64,000 bases of DNA from Stromatinia cepivora. Lineage: Eukaryota; Ascomycota; Leotiomycetes; Helotiales; Sclerotiniaceae. Location: contig RCTD01000012.1 in assembly GCA_014898415.1 (NCBI GenBank), forward strand, positions 248,001 to 312,000, given 5' to 3'. The first letter of the stretch is position 1, and each line of letters begins with the position of its first letter. The position numbers and the translations under genes were made by a program. Below, one piece after another: positions 11,297 through 21,071 of this stretch. The notes under the pieces were generated by a model, which was not told where the DNA came from, searched no databases, and was given only the letters and a program-made list of their open reading frames with translations.

Positions 11297-12655
11297 TATG
11301 ATCACCGGAATGGCCGTTTTACTAGCTCTAACTTAAGTTAAACCTACTATTCAAAAATGTTTGTTGATGTTGTGCGTAGCGTACTTGATAATTCTGCAAG
11401 GCAACAATCCCGCGTCGTCTCACATCAAGTGAAGTACTCGCCTACCAGCATACAAAATCCACAGGATTGTACGAGATATGAACCGCTAATAGATATCTGA
11501 AGATTTCAGCAAAAATAGGCCTAAGAAAAATATAGTTTACAGTGGTCAAGCTGTTTGATGGAAGAGATTTTAAACTCACCACTTTGTATCCTATCGCCGA
11601 GGCACCACCATATTATATTAGTCATTTGTTCCTCGTTCTCTGGTACAAGCCAGGTAGTAGTTCCCATTATTGTCGTTGCCGTTGGAGAGCTGGTAGGTTA
11701 CGTTGCTTATAGTCACACTCCGAAGAGTTCGGATTTGTCGATCCATGAATGCCGCCTCCTATTGAAATCATTAGTATGAGAATCTAGAAGTAGGAGTCTA
11801 GGCATATAACAGTTTGACCACTGAGTATGTTGACTTTTTTCTTTCATTTGAAAGGTATCTTCAATTATAAAGTCCGATTGCTGAGGGAAGTGAATCACGT
11901 AGAGATAATGTAGCGTGGGCAATACGGGATGGTAGCTTGAATGAGTTGTTCGGTCACTTCTGGGGACCGTACATCAGTGCCAATGAGTTTATTATGTAAT
12001 GATGTTTGTGGCGTGGTACTATTAATGTGTATACAACATTGTAAATTGTGTGTGGTATAGTAATGTCGATAAGTTTACTATATGTGGGTGCGCAGCATGT
12101 CAGATGTTTTTCACAATTGGATCAATCCCAATTAGGCCATATCCTTTTGATAACCTCGCATTCATTTGTTTAGAAGAACAACAACTCACTATAAATAACT
12201 TAAGTCGCTGTACTCAATAGATCAAGATGATTATAAAACAGGTGCTTTGGCAAAGCCAAGAAGAACTCAACTTAAATTCTCATTCTCTTTCATTTAAGAT
12301 CCTCAGAAATATTCATTTGCATTGATTCTACTCAAAGGGGTCTGTTGAACATTCAAATAAACAATCTGCCGATCCACACCTAGGTTTTGAGAAACTTGAG
12401 GTTTTACAATTTCTTCAAATCCAATCCTCAGAGTCCAGATCTGTCTACTTCAAATATATCACGTGGTCGGGTAATCATCAGGGGCAAACAACAACCTTTC
12501 TCTGAACAGCCACCATATCTTTCTATTGAGTCTTTGAAGGTTCAGTCTGGATCAATCTGTGTTGTTTATGTTCTCACAAATCAACACATTGAAGACCCTC
12601 TAGCAAATCACCATTTGGAAACACACTCTGTCTCTGGTACGAAAACAATTTTCCA
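11297..12655. other. intergenic region
   Basis: About 1.4 kb without a supportable gene. Short frames at 11555-11779, 11713-11922 (reverse) and 12387-12689 have no recognisable features. A TATAAATA sequence near 12191 could serve the downstream orphan gene. Confidence 0.5.
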
Positions 12656-13183
12656 ATGGCTCACAATAGATCTACATCACCAGCTATAGCTGATCAACCC
12701 TCTGGCAATGGAATCACCTCACCTCCAAGTGTGCAATCTCACTGGAGAAGTTGTTTTCCATTGGAGTGTCCTACACATCCAACGAACGATGTCGATTTCG
12801 TTGAATGGACTGACTTCGCCGCTTATTGTGGTTCGGGCCCCGAGCCCGAGCTTCTCAACCTTCTGTCGAATGAAAATAATGCGAGCCTCCACGGAAAATA
12901 CTTTACACCTCAGCCAGCGAAGCCTGTTACCAGTAAAATTGCGTCCACTAATGTCTTCAAATTTCAGGCGCACCTCGGAATACACAGTTTTGAAGTAACG
13001 GCAGCCCAACCTACAAAGCCAGCTTCCCTCATTGTGAAGTTGAAATTGCCTACAGACAAGGTCACTAAGATTCTGTCGACACCGCAGGCAACTGAGAATC
13101 CCCAGGCTGGAGATCTAGGGAAGATTGGTGAGAACAAAAAGCCGGCTCGCAAGAACGCCAAGGTTCCACGTCGGCACCAATAA
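12656..13183 (+). CDS. orphan hypothetical protein, 175 aa
   Basis: A single uninterrupted frame from ATG 12656 (context CCAATGG) to a TAA. The N-terminus is Ser/Pro-rich, the middle contains VDFVEWTDFAAYCGSGPEPE, and the C-terminus is basic (KKPARKNAKVPRRHQ). No signal peptide, membrane segment or known domain is visible. Codon use looks like that of the other genes in the left half, with many C-ending codons. The family is unrecognised, so this may be a lineage-specific gene. A short secreted or nuclear role would be guesswork. Its neighbour at 14.5 kb has a similar low-complexity N-terminal style, but I see no clear homology. Confidence 0.5.
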   Translation: MAHNRSTSPAIADQPSGNGITSPPSVQSHWRSCFPLECPTHPTNDVDFVEWTDFAAYCGSGPEPELLNLLSNENNASLHGKYFTPQPAKPVTSKIASTNVFKFQAHLGIHSFEVTAAQPTKPASLIVKLKLPTDKVTKILSTPQATENPQAGDLGKIGENKKPARKNAKVPRRHQ

Positions 13184-14504
13184 CCATTTATATTGAGAGG
13201 AAAGAATTATTCGCCGCATTACCGTTCCGCGGTATCGACCTACCATACTACCTTTACTTCGGAGCAACTTCAACAATGTCAAAATCCTGCCGAGACTGCT
13301 AAAAATCAACAATAAATTTCCTATTCATTAATAGGGCACTGACTGCCCAACGCTGCTTGTAAGGCCTAGGAAAAGAGTTCCCAAATACTTGTTTACACAC
13401 TATCTGTAAAAGCGCTTCGAAATCACGCACAATATGGGTTGGATCGGATGCAAAAGCATGCCACAGAAATCTAGGAGGAGAGCATGTGAGGATATCCTCA
13501 AGAGCGGCTTTAGGCCTCTACCCTCATCTTTTTTCCGCGTTAGATAGCTAGGTAAATATAAATATATGAAATTCATGTTTAAAGATCGTGTTCCGTGGAT
13601 GTTAGCGCAACGAGAATATATTCTCTCGTTGAGTGAAGTATGCACCACCTCTCTTTCTCTCAACCAAAAGAATTCCATCATATCTCAAGTGTAGTAACAT
13701 TTATTCATATTATTTTTTCCCATAGAATAATTTAACACATGAGAATGTGCCAATGATTTTCCTAACAGAAGGTTTCTGTGACAAACAAAAAATCATCTGG
13801 AAGTAGAACGAAGGAGAAGGGAATTTCCAGAGAACGTAGAACGAATAAATTGATGGGGAACTGCCATTAGTAATACTTTTTAGTTCTCCTATATTACTAT
13901 GTACTAGTGATCATAATAACTCACATGAAAAAATGACATCGTGGGTACATTGCTCTCTTCGAGGAAGACAGCAGTCAACATGAATTGAAGCACCCTTGCT
14001 GTCATTCACCTCTAGTATTGTCTCCTACCTTCTTTCCGTTACTCCTCGCCATCGCCGGCTTGCGAAGCTTAGCTGGCGCTGCAGTACGGAGAATTGAGAC
14101 CTGGAATTGTCTGATAATCCGAGACTTCATTCTTCAGGTGCCTGAATCCAGCGATGTGTCAGAGTATGGCCGGGATGATCAAGATATAAGAGAGAAATTG
14201 AGACAGGGAAGAAGGACTACTGGATGTTTAGCTGTAAAATTCTACCTAGCTACTTTGACAATTGCTAAGTTGTAGTGAGAGATATGGGGGGGAGGGTGAG
14301 GAATACTTATAAAATTTGGGGTGATGTTGTGTTACGTTGTCGCGTCCCGTTTGTTTATTGCTGCCATTGTTTTGTTTACACGCGAATATTAAGTTTAAAT
14401 TTATTCAATGCTCAAAAACCGTACGAACTCACTTCAATCCCCATCCTTACGATTTCTTTGGAAAAATACGGTACCAAGCCAACAGCTATCAAACCTTACG
14501 TATA
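13184..14504. other. intergenic region
   Basis: About 1.3 kb lies between two orphan genes. The frames at 13400-13681 (reverse) and 13985-14275 lack recognisable motifs, and the second has no good ATG. Nothing else was seen. Confidence 0.45.
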
Positions 14505-15472
14505 ATGTTTACCAACAATAACATGTTGATGTCTCTGGAGGAGCTTGAGAGCCTAATGGATGAGCAAGAAGTTGCCAAAACCATGACAGCAACAACAACA
14601 AGGAATGACAGTCATTTGGCAGATAATATCACTATCAATTGACAACAAACAAGGCTGCTAATAGTGCTATAACTTCCACTGCTGCTAAGATCTTGCAAGC
14701 TAGCCACGCGAGGAAACCCGCCGTTAAAGCCCTTACAGAGCCAGATGCAGGTCAGCAAGTATCAGCTATTCCAACAAACACTTCCAGCGCAGATGACTCG
14801 CAAGTTTCTGGTACTCCAGAGAAGCATCTTGCGCCACGTCCAAACTTAGAACTATGGAAAATCCCAGTCTTTATCACAGAGAACAGAGAATACCATCAGA
14901 AATATGCTATGGAGACAGAGCTTCCATGGATCAGTCAATTAAACAGCTCGTACAACCTCACCTACTTTGACGACGCAAGTCTCGCCAACCATGCCGTAAG
15001 GCTTTCCTTCGATGAATCTAGTTCTATCGGTACTGGATTTCCTCGCGTGATTGGAATGGCTTATGCATTGGACTCTGCAATTACCAAGCCAGCTACGCCT
15101 GAAATACGTCCTCAGCGCCAACGACCCGATTCTTTCGTCCCTAATACTTCAATTAGAAACATCCTCGCTAGCTCCAGTCATTCTCATCCAGATGCAGGTG
15201 CCAATTCAAGCCCAGTCACCGTCCATCCTGTAGGAGGCTTCCACGAGGTCATCACCATTAGCTTTCCAACTACCAAGGCTTGGTCCTCTGGCTTACAAGA
15301 CTTGAATGCTGCTAAGGGGACTAGACACGATGATATAGATATCTCAATCAAGGGGCTATTCGGTAAAATGCAGGTGGACGTTTCTGGCCCTGTTGGCCGG
15401 AATATTCGTGGCTTTGTTATGAATATTTGTTCTAAGCGGTATGGTGTCAATATAAAGGCCACAATTAAGTAA
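14505..15472 (+). pseudogene. orphan hypothetical protein gene with a frame break near its 5' end
   Basis: The frame from ATG 14505 encodes MFTNNNMLMSLEELESLMDE and ends at a TGA at 14640. A second frame, opening after a stop at about 14622, is then open for 277 codons to 15472 but has no ATG until about 14910. The two pieces look like one protein separated by a single-base-type shift. No intron with usable GT...AG ends and correct phase was found. The long part is Thr/Ala/Ser-rich at first, then more structured (ELWKIPVFITENREYHQKYA; VHPVGGFHEVITISFP; a basic C-terminus). No domain was recognised. It could be a pseudogene, a sequencing error, or a shorter gene starting inside. Confidence 0.45.
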
Positions 15473-16540
15473 AAGAAAGGTGGAAGGGGTAATTAGATAT
15501 AGATTAGACAAACAGGAACGGTTGAATACCAATTAGATTTCTAGGTCAATAATGTACTAGTAAAGACCTAATCATGTTTCTTTATAGATAGTCTCAATCA
15601 AGATGAGACAACATAACCTTCTGACACACGTATATCAGAATACATTGTTATATTCATTTAACTTTGCTGACGACATGCGCTTGATCTATGCAAATATTTC
15701 AGACTGGACTTACTGAGTCCTTTAAATATACAAGACAATCGAAGATACTCACCTCACATAACTAGGATTCCCTAAACAAGATTTGTTTACACATCTCATA
15801 TTTTCAAAAAATACCTGAGTTAGAGGAATAGAATGACTTGAGAACGTGGTTTACATACTTCGGATGAATACCATCAAATGCACAAAAAGTATATGAACAA
15901 CTAAATACCCTCCCTCATCACAAAGTATCAGATGAGAACTTCTAGATATTCAAATTTAATAAGAAAATTCGAGCTGTAGTTCTGATATCATTAGATAGTA
16001 CAGATTTGAGCGTTTAAAATTATTGAAGTGCTTCCAACAGTGCAACCTGAAAATCCTACGATGATAATCTTCAAATTTACAATATCAACCAAAAGATCTA
16101 TAGATCAATAGATTAAATTGCTAGGTGTTATTGTTCTGAATGTATGAAACTATCTAAGAGTGAGTGGTGGATTATACTCAATTCATCTTCGAATGAGTAA
16201 TTTACAAGACAGACACGAGCTCAGCTACGGTTCCACTGGAGCCCTATTCAATAATAGCCATTGATTCTTACACTCAATACAAATATTGAAGTATCATCTG
16301 ATCATTCTTACATCTTTCATTGAAGGTCTCCCATACTTACAATGGAAATGAAAATTGGAATTCGGCATAGCATGACATTACAACTTATCAGAAAACACAT
16401 TGAATAAAGACCTAGAACTTGAATAAAGCGGGATGTGCATTTTTTGTTGCACTAGTTTGAATCAAGTTGACTATATGATGGTTCAATATTAGTCCTTTGA
16501 GGTTGAAATTTTTTTTAATGATGATGAATTTTGAACATAA
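15473..16540. other. intergenic region
   Basis: About 1.1 kb without a recognised gene. The motif GCTAGGTGTTATT occurs at about 16120 and again near 16802, which may hint at a dispersed or flanking repeat. No termini could be defined. Confidence 0.4.
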
Positions 16541-17352
16541 TTACGTGCTATGATATCGTATGATTTGTGACCTTCCATATGGTACTCTTGAATCATGAGA
16601 GCCCTCCCTAGGATGGGTAGTGTAAATCTGTAATGTGCCAGTCTCAGCATGATAAGTTGTACTGATAGTGTATGCTTCGCTGTCATAGACTAGGCCTTCT
16701 TTGTACGACGGTAGCCGATACATAACACAAATGCCTAAAACACCCAAAGAAAACTCATCGTCTATGTTACGTCTGCAACAGTATTGGCCTAAAGTAAAAA
16801 GCTAGGTGTTATTAGATCTAGCTGCTGCACGATTTCAAGGAATGGCTAAATTTCCCATATCCAAATCATCATGAACCCCCTTTTTCAAATTCCAGAAGCG
16901 AGCCTCATCAAAGAAATTTGGTTTAGGACAGATAAGTGTAGCATATGCCATAGGATCGAGCTTTGTAACTTCGTTAAATTTCTCGTTTAGAATATCGGAT
17001 TTGCGATAAATCACAGGAAGCAGCTTGCTCGTCTTTCCTTCAAAGATTTGACAGGCAACAGCAGCTTAACTTTCCGAAAACTTGAGATAGTGAGGCGTGA
17101 TCGGGAAGTGATGGCCTCGGTTGTGCAGGTCTTTGACGGAAGGATCTGCTCACTTATAAAGCTCTCTTAAATCTTGACAAAGTAATTGCCATATATCTCT
17201 CTTGCTAGCATTTTGTCAAAGTCTGAAAAGGGGGAGTTCATAGATGACCACATCAAAAAACTGTGGGCTGTGGGCCCATGATACATCTGAGTATGAAGAC
17301 GAGGACGACTAGGAGGAAGACAAGAAGCCAATTTCGTCTGAAGCAGATGCAC
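16541..17352 (-). pseudogene. unrecognised fungal gene remnant with stops and frame changes
   Basis: On the reverse strand, protein-like sequence can be followed across several breaks: SPFSDFDKMLAREIYGNYFV, a frame change, DLHNRGHHFPITPHYLKFSE, a TAA, LPVIYRKSDILNEKFNEVTK, DPMAYATLICPKPNFFDEAR and FWNLKKGVHDDLDMGNLAIP. After a further break comes VYDSEAYTISTTYHAETGTL. This composition is that of real coding sequence, not of random frames. I cannot name the family; the last block resembles the C-terminal part of some fungal orphan proteins. At least two nonsense codons and two frame changes make it non-functional as it stands. Exact borders are uncertain. Confidence 0.55.
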
Positions 17353-17530
17353 GATGTGCCCTTAATGCTCAGATATTAAAGGAGGAAAAAAAGGACATGA
17401 CTGTGCTATGAAGCTTCAAGGCGAATCCTCTTAAGGTAATATGCTTTCGTTTCCTATAGCTAATGTCTATCCCAGGGCGGCAATTTAGTGGGTGTCGAAT
17501 CGATACAATTAAATCTGAAAAAGAATTCTA

Positions 17531-18908
17531 CAGTAACCGTGCACTTATATTACCCCAAAACCTTAAAAACGCGTAAATTTCGCGAATTGAATTTCAACTC
17601 TCTTTATTATTTATTTATCAATAGTATTACAATGTATTCCCAGAATTTTGAATATTGAAAAAGAACTAACTTTTAAGCATTTTATTCTATATTTATATAA
17701 CAAAATTATTGGTAAAGCTTTCAATAACTCTAATCTTTATTATATCGCAATTGATTTCAATCTCGAAACACAAATTGTTCATTATATTCTATAACAAAAT
17801 ACATTATACAATAAAGGAATGAATCTATCTTATACTCCTCGAACTAGATCTTATACAGAAAAAGAAAAATATATATTAATTCGATATATTCGATTATATC
17901 CAAAATCAATTTATACACAAACAAAAATAATTATAAATCTTAAATGTAATATCTCTACTATTAAGAAGATTTTGAAGGTTTATAGAATCATCAATTGGAA
18001 GTATAAAAAGCAATCGGAACTTACCTAAACATATATATTCAAGCAGCTTATATAATACCTAGTATATAGGGGATTGACAATAAAGAAATAGGGATTAATT
18101 GTATAGAGCAACAAATGCTCTGTAAAACAAAGACAAAGTAAAAAAGGAGAATAATACTTCTGTATTCCTATTCAAAAATGGGAATCTAGAATAATTCAAA
18201 TATATGATATGAATAAGAATATGAAGGTTATAGTCTAAAGAAGCTTTTGGGATCTTGAAAGGAGTAATTTATATATAATGAATAGAGATTTTGAAAGTAA
18301 GAAATATAAGTATAATACTAATTCATATTTCGAGGTCTTCGATACTGAGGTAGACCCTACTTTTGAAAGATTAGATCCAGAGTATAAATTTATATAGAAT
18401 AATACTTCTATTTATTATACCCACAAAATACGGGATTAATTTCAAGAGAAAGGGATTCCAATATTGAAGAATTGGCCTCTTTATTCTTCTGATCTCAATT
18501 CTATTAAATATATTTGGTAGACTTTAAAAATGAAATTATATAAGATATTTCCTAATATTATAATTGACAAAAGCGAATCGGAATATACTAAATAAAGATT
18601 AGAGAATTGTTTACAAATAGTTTGGGATATATTAGATCAAGAATTATTCGATAAATTAGGAGCGAGTATACCTGATAGAATTGAAATTTATATTATAGTA
18701 AAGGATTGGTATACAAAATATTGATTAATTATAGGGCAATAAAGATTTGAATTTTTTTTGGAAATAATATAGATATAGAATTTCAATATATTCAAATTTT
18801 AGATTATAATAATTAATGGTTGATTTTATAATTAAATTGAAAGGTAAATATTGAATATATAAAAAAACTGAAATTAGGTTGTGGGGTAATATAAGTTGAT
18901 TAGTACTG
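17531..18908 (+). mobile_element. Tc1/mariner-type transposon, RIP-mutated, with TIRs and TA target duplication
   Basis: A 1,378-bp element flanked by TA on both sides (17529-17530, 18909-18910). The left end reads CAGTAACCGTGCACTTATAT and the right end, on the other strand, CAGTACTAATCAACTTATAT. Both continue TACCCCA, so the TIR is about 27 bp with a few mismatches. It contains a broken transposase gene in the forward direction. The inside is strongly AT-rich compared with the adjoining genes, and many lost codons fit C-to-T change. Size and TA duplication are typical of the superfamily. Confidence 0.9.
17819..18723 (+). pseudogene. Tc1/mariner transposase (DDE superfamily), inactivated
   Basis: The frame from ATG 17819 gives an N-terminal helix-turn-helix-like part (RSYTEKEKYILIRYIRLYPK), then stops after 69 codons. 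Past several stop codons the same family remains readable. A SFWDLERSNLYIMNRDFESK block precedes the central Asp region. NNTSIYYTHKIRD stands where intact copies have a QDNASIH-like catalytic block. Then come NWPLYSSDLNSIKYIW (the WPPYSPDLNPIEHVW signature), LENCLQIVWDILDQELFDKL and the end at KDWYTKY. The protein would cut and paste the element by binding its TIRs. It is dead here: more than five in-frame stops, and the conserved Pro/Ala/His residues are changed in the direction expected of RIP. Confidence 0.88.
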
Positions 18909-18910
18909 TA

Positions 18911-19342
18911 AGAACATAACAAATTCTGAAGATATACCTTTGATTCAAAAATTTTTACATGTGAAGCAGAGCGTTCATGATCAGAAATAGATATAAACTG
19001 ATTCGTAAGTAATATAGATCATCATCGTATGATGCCTAGGTAGGACACGATTTTAGTTGGCCGAACCTCGGTTCTCAGTATAAAAACTCATAGAAAAGGA
19101 TAGATAGACACCCCAAAATATTTCCTGGATGTACATATTGACCGTACCCTACGGATCTCTGAATAGACTCACATCAAGTATGGATTCAGTAAATCCGTTC
19201 TCGGTCGAGTGGCCAAAACTTAGTGTGGTTGGTGAGGGGTATTTATCTGGGTGTTATCATCGTTTCTTCCCATTCCTCTTTCTTCCATCTCATCATTCTC
19301 AACTGATTTCGATTCTTTTCATCGAGAATAATCTGCATTCCG
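18911..19342. other. intergenic region, promoter side of the Cys-rich gene
   Basis: A 432-bp stretch between the mariner element and the Cys-rich gene. No separate feature was recognised; it should include the gene's promoter. Confidence 0.4.
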
Positions 19343-20159
19343 ATGTCTTGTGTTGATGATCCACATGATTTAAGTCCTGAAGTTACGTATCATTTCTACA
19401 TCATGGAACGCAAAAAAGCTTCCACGAATTTCGCCACAAAATTACCTGGCCTACCAGCTCCAGGACACTTCTTTGTTAATTCACCCCTCGGAAGAGCTAT
19501 AGCCCAGGGCTCTCGTATACAGAATTATGCCTCCCTTCTTCGAGTGCTCGAGAAACTTCCCGGGGCGGCTGATCTTTTGAGACCCTTTTATCTGGATCCT
19601 AACGTTGAAGGCCCGCCCGCAAATGCCAATACGAGTGAAGATGAGGTTGCGCAAAAGAAGAAAGAGGTTCCCAAGAAGGCTGCAAAGACTTCAAAGAAAT
19701 CAAATATAGCTCAGAAGGGCAATGCTACGAAATCTGTCGAGGAACAGCCCGCCCCTACAAAGAGGAAAATGCCCGACAGAGAAAGAACGGCCTCACTTGC
19801 GAAGAAGCGTAAATACCTTTTGGACATGTGCCATCAATGTAATTGGTGTCAGGAGAATATGTACGGTTCCGCCGACTTGTGCTTCAATTGTGAAAAGTGA
19901 GTATCTCCATTCGTTTGATGATGCCGATGCATTCTATTCACTAACGGTTCATCGAAATCATAGACATTTGAATTGACCAGAAGGCTGCCATGGCTGTGGC
20001 GAGTTGGGGGGAAATTCCGAGTGCTTATGTTATTGGTGTGAGGATTGTGAATCGTGGGCAAAGTCAGGCTGCTTGGATCATTGCGGAACAGCGGTAAACC
20101 TTTTTGATTCTCGCAAGGCGGTAAATAACTTGCTTGAGAATCTGAAGCGCTCTGAGTAG
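19343..20159 (+). CDS. cysteine-rich (zinc-binding-like) orphan protein with an in-frame TGA
   Basis: Exon 1 (19343-19896) starts at ATG 19343, or perhaps the in-frame ATG 19403. It encodes a conserved-looking N-terminus (LPGLPAPGHFFVNSPLGRAI), a Lys-rich linker and a first Cys cluster (CHQCNWC...LCFNCE). The intron 19897-19963 (GTGAGT...ATCATAG, 67 bp) leads in phase to K-H-L-N, then TGA (19974-19976). PEGCHGCGELGGNSECLCYW then CEDCESWAKSGCLDHCG and a TAG at 20157 follow in the same frame. The domain continues straight through the TGA, so an amino acid (Cys or Trp) probably stood there. Translation as read ends after about 189 residues, before the second Cys cluster. The Cys pairs suggest zinc-binding modules. 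The function is unknown and the family was not recognised. Confidence 0.6.
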
Positions 20160-21071
20160 ATTTAATAATATAAGAATACTTTGTTATTGAAATTTACTAT
20201 TTACTCAATCAACACAACCCATAACCTACCTCACCCCCCACCCCCCACCCTACAAAAAAACAAATAAGAAACCCAAAAACTTAAAAAATTACCCAAGTAA
20301 AAGTTTTTATTCCCAATATCTTTCTTTAATTCCTATTCAAAGGAGTATAAAATATACACAATACACCATCTAAGAATTTCATCTATCCATCTATCCATCT
20401 ATCCATTCATCCACACTCACGATCCTAAAGATATTTATATACTAACTAGATAGTTTATATTTCCACATTTTGTCATCCACAAAATAACCGAGGGGGCTTT
20501 ATTACATTCATTATATTACAAAAGGTTCATTCATACATACATAATATACACATCACATAAATAAACATTTCAACAAAGTCATCAATCAAGTCATCAACTA
20601 AATAATCAGTCAAGTAAGAAAAGTAACAAAACACAAGAAAACGATCCCTTGTATTCATATATTCCCAATTCCTCTCACAATCCTCCCTATTTATCTAACT
20701 CATCTTCATCTCATCTCATCTCATCTTCATCTCAGCTCTAGCCTATTTAAAAGGTATAAAAACGACTACTTCCCCATCCACAATGTGGTATCAATATAAA
20801 CCATATCAATATCAGCCCCCTCCTGCCCCGTAAACTCCTCGCAAATATGCAAACACTCATGTTTAGTTCCTACTGAAAAGGTAGACATACAGACCTACTG
20901 ACCAATAGAAGTCCCCTCGATCCCTTATTTACTCCGAAGAAAATGCAGATAATCCCTTTCCCTACCCATTCCATTCATGAATCCATTCATATGGCATGCC
21001 TTGCCTTTCCTTTCTTTCCCAATCCATGAATCCCTCATCACATATTTTCATGCGTTCTAATCATAATCATA
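20160..21071. other. intergenic 3' flank shared by two convergent genes
   Basis: Lies between the ends of the rightward Cys-rich gene and the leftward kinase gene. It is C/A-rich, with simple repeats: CATCTATC units at 20380-20412 and CATCT units near 20700-20735. No gene was recognised. Confidence 0.5.

Noticed and set aside
19974..19976. Selenocysteine codon
   Set aside because: TGA sits at a probable Cys or Trp position, but ascomycetes of this kind are not known to have the selenocysteine machinery and no SECIS-like structure was identified; mutation is simpler.
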